A stretch of 64,000 nt of DNA from NCBI GenBank assembly GCA_964036665.1, contig OZ038532.1, positions 11,302,537-11,366,536 of the forward strand, in the 5' to 3' direction. The notes below the pieces were generated by a model. The model was given only the letters and a program-made list of their open reading frames with translations, was not told where the DNA came from and made no database searches. Source of the stretch: Gordius sp. MW1 (lineage: Eukaryota > Nematomorpha > Gordioida > Gordea > Gordiidae). How positions within the stretch are numbered: the first letter of the stretch is position 1; every line of letters starts with the position of its first letter. Made by a program: the position numbers and the translations under genes. Shown here one piece after another: positions 46,432-58,200 of the stretch.

Positions 46432-47066
46432 GGGGTAGCCAGGATTGGAATTAGTAATAATGATTTAGGGAGGGTCAAAATGATAGTTTCAGAACTTTAG
46501 CCATAATTCTATTAAATCCCTTGGCAAAATGGTCTACCCCTTAAATGGGATTTCACCTGCATAGACATTTTCGCCTCCTCTAACCAAAACTACAACGCTT
46601 TGACTCTCGCCGAACACCGCAAAACGGTTAAATACCAGGCCCTCCTACCATCTAATATTTTTACCCCTATCGTTGCCTCGTGTTCTGGGACTTTTGGTCC
46701 GGCCGCCATTAAGCTTTTTAAGGAAATCAGCCGTCGCTGCCCGCCCTCTAAATATTCCACTAATTTTTTACTTAAACAAAAAATTGGTATTTTTATAGCT
46801 AAGTACAATTTTAAATCCCTGGCCGACAGTTGGCCACTTTTACAAGATGACACATGCGACATTTTTGAATCATAATATTTTTATTTTGTTTTACATCCGC
46901 TATATTTTTCGAATTTTGACACTTCGTTTTTATAATGTTCTTACGTTCAAATAAACAATATATACATTTAAAAAAAAAAAAAAAAAAAAATTTAGAGGGG
47001 CCAGCGCAAAAATAAAATATCCTCGAGATCTTCTACCCTCCCCGCCACCCCCTGGCTACGCATATG
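46432..47066 (+). mobile_element. GCGTAGCCAGG MITE interrupted by a poly(A)-tailed LINE end
   Basis: CATGGGGGTAGCCAGGATTGGAATTAG at the left and CCCCCTGGCTACGCATATG at about 47050-47066 are the two MITE ends. Between them lies a LINE 3' end that terminates in about 20 A residues at 46972-46990, followed directly by MITE-like TTTAGAGGGGCCAG. Confidence 0.6.
46570..46990 (+). mobile_element. LINE 3' end: C-terminal coding part, 3' UTR and poly(A) tail
   Basis: An open frame of about 91 codons (46600-46875) reads LAEHRKTVKYQALLPSNIF, FTPIVASCSGTFGPAAIKLF and LADSWPLL, like the C-termini of poly(A)-tailed non-LTR retrotransposon proteins (FTPIV...GPAA motif). After the stop come AAATAAACAATAT at about 46950 and a poly(A) run. 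5'-truncated insertion; the intact tail suggests it is fairly young. Exact clade unresolved (L1/Tx1- or CR1-like). Confidence 0.65.
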
Positions 47067-47519
47067 ATTATAATTATTATAACCTATTCTATATATTCCA
47101 TAGTTTCAATTTTACACAAAATTAACTTATATAGACAAATATAATATATTAAAACGTTTTTTTATTTTTAAGTTATAAATGAAATTTAAAGGTGTATCAT
47201 AATGAAGCTATCTTTTTGGGATAGTCGGCGAACTTTTTTTTTGACTTCAGACTTTATATAGTATGTTTCCTTCACGAACTTTCTGTGAACACTGGAACAC
47301 AATCCATTCTACCGATTTTCGTCATGATAGTATAAATTTTAACTTTTTAATTACACATTTTTTGTATAAAAAGATAACTTACACGATTTAAAAAAATTCT
47401 AATGTCCATGTAAGTTCAAAGAAGTTTACAACAGAAAGTTAGAGCGTCCTCCACAAACGACGCTCACTGCATACCCCGCCCGTGCAATGTTAAAAATACA
47501 TTGGGGTTAATACCCAACT
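47067..47519. other. AT-rich non-coding stretch
   Basis: No gene seen; the last ~100 bases may belong to the 5' part of the LINE that follows. Confidence 0.4.
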
Positions 47520-49815
47520 CACAACGAAGGCGGTTAAGGAAATTAGTGAGGCTAATGTGGTTAAGATTGCAAATCAAGGGGGCCTCCTAACCGTTATGAG
47601 CGCTTATGCTCCCCAAATCAGGTGTATAGAATTAAAGAAAATATTGTTCGATTCATTGGAAAAGGAAATACAAGGAATTGGACAGGAAAGGCTAATTATT
47701 GGGGCGAATTTTAACGCTCACGTAGGAGAGATCGCCTCGGGTATGAGCGCAATCATGGAGGCTATGGGCATGGTTTGAAGAATAAAGAGGGACAAAAACT
47801 TCTCCAAGTATTCCAAGCATACAACATGGCGATCGTTAACACCTATTTTTTTCAAAAACACAAAGATCATATTATAACTTATAGAAGTGGGAGGCATCTG
47901 CTTATACGGTGAAAGGATTTATGGAGTATCAAGGATTGCAAAGTAATACCGGGACGATTACTAGAACATAGAGGAAACAACGATTTGTGTTCAGGACAGA
48001 CCATAGGAGGCAAAGCTGTGAATAGGGTACTATGGTGGTAGAATCAATCAGTTAGGGATTTCATCAAAAGAAAGAAAAATCTATATAGACGGTGGCATAA
48101 ATCAAAAAAGTCGGAGGATTCTCAAGAGTATAAGGAGGCAAAGAGAGCCGCAAAAAAGGCCGTTGCATTAGCAAGAATGCCACGTACACCGAGATGGCAA
48201 ATAAACTTGACCATAAAGGGGGCGATAAGCTTAAGTACAAATTGGTTAAGATAAGGGGGGAGGAAAAGTCGCGATGTCGGAGTTCTTAGAATAGTTTAAA
48301 ACGAGAAGGGTCAAACCTTATTCAAGCCGAAGGTAATGATGAAAAGGTGGAAGGATATTTTAAGAAACGTATGAATTTTGCAAATAACAAAGATTTTCTT
48401 TCCGATATTGAGCCAGACATAAGTAAGGTCAAACTCATTCAGGAGGATGAAGTTAGGACACAAATGAACAGGATGCAAAAACGAAAAGCTCATGGCCCAG
48501 AGGAAATAGTTATGGAAGCATTGCTCGGATGCCGTAAAGAAGGATTCACCACCATGACGAACTTCCTTAACAAGATATTGGTAGAAAAGCGAATTCCTAA
48601 TCAATGGAGAACAAGCCTCGAGTACACCCTTAATTAAAGGGAAATGAGACCCTCAGGATTGTGGTAATTACAGAGGTATCAAGCTAACTTGCTCTTTAAA
48701 GCTTATAAAAAGGATCTTAGTAACAAGCTGAAAAACAAGGTGGAAATATCGGTTAACCATTCGGATTTTTGGCCGGCAAATCCACAATCGACCCAATCTT
48801 CGCACTAAGACAAATGATGAACAGATTTGGTGAAAAGGGAAGAGACATAGATATGGAGTTTATTGACCTGGAATAAAGCTTATGACACGGCTCCTCACGA
48901 TTTAATATGTGTGCCTGAGAAAACATAATATCCCAGATGCATATATACGACTTAGAATAATATTTATAAAGCTTCAAATTCTTGCGTTAGAACTAGAGTT
49001 GGAGACTCTTAACCTTTTCGGCTTGAAATTGGATAACACCAAGGATCTGCTTTAAGTCCATTTTTAGTTAATATAGTTCTAGATACGATAACGAGAGACA
49101 TTCAAAAGCCATCGCCATGGTGTATGCTATATGCCGATGATATAGTACGAAGAAACAAAGGAGAAAGTATTCGAAGAAGCCGCAAAGTGGTCAACGCGCT
49201 TAGCTGGGTATGGTCTAAAGACAAAAGTTCGAAAAACGGTATTAATAGAAATAAAGGTTACCTGCAGTTCGTCGCTGGCTGGCCATCTAAAGTAACTAAA
49301 AGTAGACAGATTGACATACCTCGGCTCGATGCTGCAAAGAGGAAGGTTGCGCAACAGAAGTCAATGCCGAATCCAAAAAGGATGGCTTAAATAGCATATA
49401 TGGTGTAATGTGCGACAAGAAAATGCTAATATGGTTGAAGAGCAAACCTTACAAATCCATCGTAAGGCTCGTGTTACTCTTTGAAAGTGAAACATGGGTA
49501 TTAAACATGAAGAATGACTTTCTCATGACAAAATGGGGTATTCACCTATGGTGGACATGATTATTGAAAACTAGGGGGGTATGGACATATACTAAGAAGG
49601 GACACGAATGACATAAATCGAAAAGTACTGGACATGGAGGTACCGGGGAAGAGAGGAAGATGACGAACCCGTGTCACGTGGAAAAAGCAAGTCAAAAAGT
49701 TATTAAATAAGAGATTAATCAAGACATGGCACTCACGGTCAAGATGGAAGAAACTCATTAAAAAAACCCACGACTGTGGGACCAATGACTGATAAAGAGG
49801 GTAGAGATTTTGTAA
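47520..49815 (+). mobile_element. RTE-type LINE, internally decayed, with endonuclease and reverse transcriptase
   Basis: Forward strand. 47550-47780: endonuclease (GLLTVMSAYAPQ, LIIGANFNAHVGE). 48310-48620: start of reverse transcriptase (MQKRKAHGPEEIVMEALLG, IPNQWR). 48660-48900: YRGIKLT and QMMNRFGEKG. 49124: the catalytic MLYADDIV. 49420-49560: ESETWVLNMKN. The 3' end is near 49815 with ATCATCATCGG. Many stops and frame changes separate the pieces, so it is inactive. About 2.3 kb; the first part of the endonuclease is missing. Confidence 0.85.
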
Positions 49816-49849
49816 AATATCATCATCGGAGTGGATGATATATTTGTTG

Positions 49850-50334
49850 CAAAATATAAAGATGCTTGTGTTTTATTAAATTCTAATAAGGATATAATAT
49901 AATTATGCAATTAATATATTGAAAATTATTTATATTAGAGGTCACTCATATTTATTCAACGAGCTAAAATTAATAAAAGTTGAATTATACGCGGCTACTT
50001 GGTTGTGTTAATTACCCAATATTCAAAGTGTTCTTATTATATTAACTTATATTTAAAATCCTAGAGGTGAATTACAAAATTTAGATACACAACTCAATTT
50101 ACTCTATTATCATTATGCCGATGAATTAAGAATTTTAAAAGTCGAAATCTCGCCAATAAAACCTCGTATACTCTCGTCTCGAGGTCACAATTCTCGTCCC
50201 AATCTCTACCCAATTTTTCAAAGTCTTGACGGAATTCTCGGATTTTTTGCATCAAAATCCAGATTCTCATAATAGCACCAGAGATTTTGCTTTCTAGACC
50301 GAGACGAGACGAGACGGGTTCGAAACACTACTTA
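49850..50334 (-). repeat. TCTCG-rich dispersed repeat, reverse copy
   Basis: Its right edge, reverse-complemented, is TAGTGTTTCGAACCCGTCTCG, followed by GGTCTAGAAAGCAAAATCTC. The same start occurs forward at 50512, so these are two copies facing away from each other. The start TAGTGTTTCGA would suit a hAT-type terminus. Confidence 0.65.
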
Positions 50335-50511
50335 CGCACCGCGTCATCCTTTGTCCACCAGTGCCTTAAGATATAATTAACCGTCCCACAATTTTTCCCC
50401 TCGGGTTGCAGGCAAAATTTAAGTTTAATGGTCATCATTATTTGTTGACCAGTTTAATTACACCGTTTAATAAATAATCATGGTAAACTTCAATAGAACC
50501 TTTATTTCATA
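50335..50511. other. Spacer between two TCTCG repeats
   Basis: 177 bp of non-coding DNA between the divergent repeat copies; nothing recognised. Confidence 0.4.
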
Positions 50512-51560
50512 GTGTTTCGATCTCGACTATCTTGGTCTCGAAAGCAAAATCTCGTCTCGGGTATCATTATGAGAGTCTAGATTTCGCCTAGTCTCCAAGA
50601 GAAATCTCAAGATGTCTCGACTTTCAAATTTTTTCAATACAATTTGAATTTTTCTTCTTATCCGTTTAAATAAATATACTAATGAGTTTTTTTAAAAATG
50701 GCAAACCATTTTCTTAGCCAACACCTTTATAAACATGTCCTTAACATTTTTAAACTACCTGGTACCCTTAGTTAGAATTGGCAAAAATAAGTAAGGCCTT
50801 TAGATAAATTAAGACAAGAGCTAGCCTTTTAATATAACCGTCATCAGTTCGTTCCTAAAAAATCTTTCGCATGTTTACTATATTGTAATAGAAACCTGTA
50901 AGATAGAGTTAATACTTTTCATGTTACATACGTAATTAGTTGCACGCATAGCATTGTAAAAAACCAATAAAAGTAGTTTTGTAATTGGATTAGGGATATG
51001 AGAGTTACATTTTTAATGAATTGCACATATATCATTTTAAAATAAACATTTTTCAATTAGAAGTAAAGGATTTTATTATAGTGTAGGACCTTATATTATG
51101 TTCCATAAAATTTACTTGATTCATTTTTTAATTTTGCTACATAACATTTTATAATAAGACTTATAAATCATATTAATGTAGTGGAAAACTTAGAGAGTTT
51201 AGAGGAATAGATATGCGATAGTTGTATTAAAATAATATTTATATGCCCTTGTGTCCACCCATATTTTATTCAAATGCTAAAACATTCTAAATTTGAATTT
51301 CCTAACCTCTGATAGGATGTGTAAATTATCCCATATTAAAACTATTCCAATTATATTATTTTAAGATTGACATTTTAAATGTGAATTACAAATTAAAATA
51401 TACACAACTAAATTTGCTATATTATGATTATGACGGTGAATAAGAAATTCTAAAGCCGAGATCTCGCTGATAAAATCTCTGATCGTCTCATCTCGAGGTC
51501 AAAATTCTCATCTCGGTCTCCTTACAATTTTTCGAAGTTTCGTCTCAGGGATTTTCCGCA
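50512..51560 (+). repeat. TCTCG-rich dispersed repeat, forward copy
   Basis: Begins TAGTGTTTCGATCTCGACTATC, with TCTCGTCTCGGGTATCATTATGAGA, then a long AT-rich middle, and ends in GATCGTCTCATCTCGAGGTC...GTCTCAGGG. The left half matches 5640-5925, the right half matches 10690-11000 and 49930-50230. Probably one non-autonomous DNA element of about 1 kb with (T)CTCG-rich subterminal regions. Confidence 0.6.
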
Positions 51561-52261
51561 TTATTATTATTTAATAAATCTTTGCTGTTAAAAGATAAAC
51601 AGACTTAGAAACACCCCCATCAAAAATATCTATCATAGGCTTCCTAAAATTTTCACCATTTTACCTTTTATTAATATTAGTTTTATATTACGTTATACTC
51701 AAAAATTTAAGATTGTAAATTAAATCCGAGCTGGTAAAATTTTTATAGTATTTCGGTTTTTAATCTTCTTTTGTTTACATATTACGTCCCTCCCCGGCCA
51801 TTAATTTCACAATAACAAAATTATCTTTTATTCTCTGCTTATTGTTATTATACTGTTCTCATCAAAGAATCACATCTTGATCCCATTATACGTTATTCGC
51901 ATTATCCATAATCTTTTGTTACAATACCACCTATTATCATTTTAGCAATTATTATTTATTTATTCCTATAATTTTTAAATTTTACGGTCACCCAGCAAAA
52001 CCTTGTAGGCAAACTATTCATCAAATTCTTTTGCAACAATTATTGGAACGTTTTTAAAATCTTAGTGGCCAATATAAAGAAGCATAAATTATTTTTTACA
52101 GCATTTATTTAATAACATTAAATGATTTGCAATTATCAGTTTCCGATACATTTTAGCTTATTTGTTTTCGGATATCAACTATATTTTACGAGTTGGATAA
52201 TTGCAAAAATGTATTTGCTCAGCTGCGTTTGTAATGTAAAAATAGAATTTAAATTATCGCG
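51561..52261 (+). promoter_or_regulatory. Non-coding region upstream of the transporter
   Basis: 700 bp, AT-rich, no recognised element. It must contain the 5' UTR and proximal promoter unless a 5' exon lies further away. Confidence 0.3.
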
Positions 52262-55200
52262 ATGAAAAAAATATTAATGAAAGCCGTCCCGGATTCTGGA
52301 TGGTCATATATTGTTTTAATATGTGCCATATTAAATCATTTTATAATATTTGGTGTTGGCATGTCTTTCAGTGTTTTCTTCAAAGTTCTTATGGATAACT
52401 TTCAAACCACCCGTGCAAGTACTGCATGGTTCAATAGTATTCAATCAGGAGTTTTTTATTTTTCTGGTATAATATATTTTTGTTTTAGTATAAATAAATA
52501 TTCTATGGCTAATAAATATTTATAATACTAGTTAATGTTTCCCTCTGTCAAAATAATGAGTATCTATAATATTGTGTGTATGCAGAATATTGGTTAATAC
52601 ATATAATTATTGTGAATTTAATTGAAAAACTAATGACTTTTTACTTTATGTTAGGTCCTCTTGTCAGCATATTACTCAAGAAATATAACTGGAGAACACT
52701 CATTTTAACGGGAGCCATGCTCAATGGTTTAGGCTTGTCTTTTTCATTCTTTGCCAATTCCATATATTTCTTGTATATATCTATTGGAATCTTAGTAGGT
52801 AATTGACAAATAATTCTCAAATTTTAAACCTGTATTATAAATATACTAAAGCCTTTCAAGCATATCTTATACATTTAAGGTGGAAAATAGGATAATTTTT
52901 TGTTTTTAATTGTTAATTAGATTTTTAATATAATCAATTGTTATAAATTATGATGAAGTATAGGTGATCCCAACAAAACATATTAAATAAACAAATTATC
53001 TTCAAAAGTTTTAAACATTATTAACAAATATTGTGTTTGACAAATTTACTTCTTAAAAATAAAGTTTTTAACTTTCTAGTGAAAAAATTGAAAAAGTATG
53101 TATAGGAGGAATAAGTTGTTTTTATGGAAAATTAAAAAAATGCTTAACCTCAATATCTTTTATGGATGATGTTAAATATAGCAAATATATCATACATATT
53201 TTTTTAATGATTTCTGTAATTCAACTTTTTGTGGTTCAAATTTTAACTAGACAGTTTTAATACTTTCTCCACCCCTCATTAAAAAAATGTTGAGTATTGA
53301 TGCAGATGAAAATGGCTTAGTTATTTTTCTATATTTATTGACCCTTAAGATAAAACACTTTTCTATTTCATAAGATTATTCCCATGTATATAACAAATGA
53401 TATACTTAACATTTTCAAAATGATGTTTCTTGGTTCAACAAGAAAATTTAACCGACAGTTTGCAGATTCTGATAGGGTTTTTTTACGGCGAACACAAATA
53501 TTTTTTTTAGTTTTTTCCTTAAACGTTAAATTTTTGGAATATTTGCTGTGAAAGTTGCTAAAAACAGGGATTTTCAAGTTTTTTTTAAACGTTATTAACT
53601 TGCAAATTATTCGGTAAAATTTCAGTTTAATATATTTTATTTATAAATAAAGACCTTGAAATCAAATCTTTTATTTTAATTTGAAGATATAGGGGTAGGC
53701 TAGAATTAATGTCAGGTTGAAAAAACATGATGGCAAGCTTAGTTTTATTATTGTACTGCAAATCCACTTTAAAAATATAAAATTTTTGCAGGATGAAATG
53801 TGTTAAAATTTTGCTTGCTAGTTGTGACCGTTTTTTATTTTATTATTTTAATTATAATTGAAGTTATTTAAAAGGCGGACAATTGTCTAGCGCGTAGAAG
53901 GAAGATCAAATTTTATTATTTTCCTTCAATTATTCCCATATTTTATAAATTTGCAAGTTGATAAAAAATAAACATCATAATATGTTCTTTTAATTATTGA
54001 GTATACCGCCATCTAGAAATATATTTTGTGAAGATGTAGTTTTTCGAATTCATGATCATCTCGTAGCGATCCCAATGTTTTGCCAATTTGGAATGGGTTA
54101 GAAATAAGTGCACATTGTGAAATTGGTGTTCATATGGGGTCAAAATAGGCTTTTATGATTTTTTACTTATTTGATCACAAAAAATTAACCAAAAAATTTC
54201 GAATTTTTTAAAATCATTTCGATAAAATTTTGTTTTAAAACAAAATACACAAAAATTAAAGAAGATAGCTCAATACTTCAAAAATATGATAAAAACAGAA
54301 AAATTATTAAAACGCGCCCGAACATAATTTTGGCCCTTTAAACGTCCATAACATAAAAGTATGGCCCAATGGCTAAAATTTTTAGAAATTACTAAAATAT
54401 ATGAGGCCTACACCCTCACCAAAAATAATCCCAATTTGAGATAGTCGTTCAAAACGTTTTAATTTGTTATGGAATGACCCTAACTCGCTTTGTCCAGCAT
54501 TTTTAACCACCTAACCTAAGGGGTGGTAAACGTCTTTTGAACTTATTTTAATCGCCCTATTGATGAAAAAGATTATTTATTATGTTAAATGGGATTGTAA
54601 TATTTTGTAGTTTTTAATCTTTACGTTTGATTGTTTGTATTTCGTTTATGTATTTATTAATAAAAAACGGTAAACTAGGTTAAAAGATGTTTGGGGTTAC
54701 AGTTATTTGTTTTTATTTGTTAAGGCCATCTGGTATGTATTATATATGATGTCAATATGCAATATTTATTGACACTCACCATAATACAATAGTAAAATTC
54801 TGACATAGCCTTATATAAAGAATGTAATAATGGGAAAAAGCTTCATTTCAAGTGTAAAAACCGTTCAAAGGAAGATCCTTATAAATTAAATTTTATTTTA
54901 TATTTGACAAAAAAGTTAATAGCCATGGGCGCAGTTAATAGAGGGGCGGCTGCCCCCTCTAAACCCAATTTTTTTTGAAATTTATTAAAATTATGGCTAA
55001 AATTTGAAAAAATGTTCATTTTGAACCTCCTAAAATCGTTTTTGCCCCCCTCTAATTCCAATGCTGGCTATCCCCATGTTAATGGCTTATATGCAACCCG
55101 TCTTCATTCCATTTTTGATTCTAGAGTGTGTTAGCCTCTAGCAGTGATTTAATTCACATGTAATTACCATTTAGCGATGTACCAAGCCCAAACCTTAAAA

Positions 55201-58200
55201 ATTAGTTTTCCTATTTTGTTGTTACTTTATTGATCAAATTATAACAATGGTAAAAATATTTCCTTACCCTATAAAATAATTAATCATATGAAGTAGAGGC
55301 CTGCATGGGTGACTAGAGCCCTGAAAAATTGCTTTTCATCGACCCGGTGATTTAATATGCCCGAGCCCGACCTGAGCCCCAGATATTTTTTAATATTTAG
55401 CCTGACCCTAGCGACATGACAACTCCTTTGAATCGCAATTTTTAGGCAAATGCCATGTAAAATGTAAGTTACCACTTACCAGACCTGTAAAGAACAAATT
55501 TGCTATTTAGTTATGGGTGAGTAAAGTACTTAAATGCCAATTTACCTCGCTGCAAATTAATCGATTAAATTTTATAAATTAATTTAACATTCAGGATAGA
55601 AAATTTAACGGCTATAAATAAATAATGTGTTGAATTTTATTATATATTTTTATATTTAAATGTAAATTAAAGCTTTATAACGAATAATGATTATTTGCTG
55701 GGACGAGATTTATGGAGGCGGGTTCGCACAATGTAAAAATCCAAAAATCTGTCAATAATTAATATTAATTTTTTGCCAGCTTTTAAAATATAGCCAGGAC
55801 TGTAGATAAAAAATAAGTAGCGCAGAAGACGGGATAGACAGAATTGTTTGAAGTTTAATCCCAGCTTTGATAATTTAAACTATTTTAAAATGTTATTTAT
55901 ATCAGGACAGAAGGGCTGCTTTTAACATTTTGTTGAATAAATATACCATTTTGAGCTTACATCGCCTAGAGACACATGGGTTAGCTTTTGTAAGGCCTTC
56001 AAACGCTACTACATTGCATTTTATTGCTTTCCTACACCAAATATTTTGTTTTTATAATGCTTTGTAATAAGAAAATTATGTATATGTTTCAATTGTGTTG
56101 TGGGGAATGTGGTTGCACGCTGTGAACATATTGGCATTAACATCTCTCAACTCCAGTTCGCCATTTTAGCACCATTGGCTTAGTTGCTATATATGAGCAG
56201 TTGATAAATATAAAAGGAGTAATAATGAAATTTTACGCATTACTTTTATATATGAATTAAAATTAAGTTTTTTTTAAAAATAATTTCAATTGTAATTTTC
56301 AAAATTATCATATAGGGATTTTTGGTATTTATTGGCACATGCATTAAAAAATGGATTTTGCTGAATTACAAGTTACTTATTAGAATAACAAATATATATT
56401 TTTATTGTTTTTAATATAAAACCCACAATTTGACCCATATAATTAAATAAATTAAATAGTATTCGTGAAATGTAAGAACTTTTTTGGGGGCAAATACAAA
56501 TTAGTGTATTAAAATTAAACCCTTACTGCTCATATCACATTAATAGATTTCCAATTATTTCCCTGAAGCATAGTTAAAAGTTACTTATTTTAGATTCAAG
56601 ATTATTGCAACGAAGAAATTGCTCACTTTTATTATCGAAACATAATTGAATTACGAATTATGTCTATATAAGGTTTAGGGTATGGGCTCGTTCACGTATC
56701 GGCCGTTGTTGCTGTCGGTGCTTATTTCACCAAAATGAACCAAAGAAGTTTTGCTCAAGGCTTAAGCCTGACCGGCGGTAGTTTGGGGACGCTCATAATG
56801 CCCGTCCTCACCTACAAACTCATCGTAAAGTACGGGTTCCGTGGCACTTTTTTAATCCTGGCTGGCCTCATGTTTCAAACCATGGTCTTTGGTTGCCTCA
56901 TATTACCCTTTCCCCCGAAGGCGGACCAAAAGCCAAAACCACCGGCCAAGAGAATGTTTGTGTGGACCATGCCTAAACGTGGAAATGTACCCAAAAGCGG
57001 TAATGCAGCTGCTGACACGGTGGGACAAGGCGTTAAACTTCGTGAAGTCGAGAATGACGCTTTATTACAGAAAGAGGACGAGGTGAAGATTTCTCCGAGC
57101 CAAAGTTGTTTGGTCGAGGAAAAAGAAATGGTAAATCTAAGGCATTCCCGCCTCACGTTTGAAGCACTAGAAGAGGAGAAAGTGAGGATCGATGATGGCA
57201 GTAACGAAAGTAAGACAGTAATTACGACACGAATTGAGTCTGAATCACCTTGAATTATTAATTGCTTATTATGTTTCAATCAAAATTTAGGACTGGTATA
57301 GCATTAATAATGGCTAGGCTGTTTTAATTTTTTATAGCCTTCATAAAACTACAAAGTTTATTTGAACTGTACAATTGACTAATGGTTGTTGTCATGGTAT
57401 TAAATATTGCGAGTTTGATTTTAGCTTCAATTTTGATAATCACAATTGGCCAAACAAATATTCTGGAAACTTCGTAAAACAATTTTTGAGCTTAAATGGC
57501 TATTTTATCGTAATTCCTAACGCAACGTATGCTTTACCATTTAATCCACGTTGCAAGTCAATAGTTTATAAACTGCAAATACAATTTTGCACGAACCCAA
57601 CTTGATTTATGATAAAATTGCAACTCAAGACAATATAAATTTATTTCCAACTTTAATCTAACTTAAAATTTAATATAATTCTCGAGACAAAAATCTTTTA
57701 ACTCTCGCTTTTCCCCGCTACATAAGCGACTACACAAATTTGGGGTAATTAACAAATTTTATTAAACATAACCCGAAATAAATTTTGATATTAAACCTAA
57801 ACACTACCCCAATTTTTTTTTTTTTATAAATTAATATACTTTATTTTTTAAATAAAATTAAATTTGATTCAGGAAAACATTCATATATCGCGATTGAGGA
57901 AAACTTTCATCACCTTAAACTCTTTCTAAAGGCTGCGACAGTTTTTATCCGATTTCATAAGTTTTGAACTAACAAATCATATATTAATTTAATGTTTTAA
58001 TATCCACGATTTTGTATTTCATAAAGTAGAAGACGATTCCACTGCGACGCTGAAGCAATCGGACTTGATTCTAAATCCCAAATGCTTACTCTTTATTCTG
58101 ATGTCCGCAGCTTGGACGGCTTCCATTTTTATTGTGGTACATCTAATGTTGTAAATACTTTTCCTTTTTTAGGACGTCCAGAAGAATTAATGGCTAGGAG

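Noticed and set aside
46590-46862. 90-codon reverse-strand open frame (GPKVPEHEATIGVKILDGRRAWYL), also readable near 36900
   Set aside because: It is the antisense of a LINE C-terminal coding region whose sense strand is fixed by the poly(A) tail; open antisense frames over such regions are common.
57210-57253. Reading transporter exon 3 through to the stop at 57253 as a complete half-size protein
   Set aside because: A perfect GTAAGA donor with matching phase leads to TM7-TM12 exons; the short form would be half a transporter.
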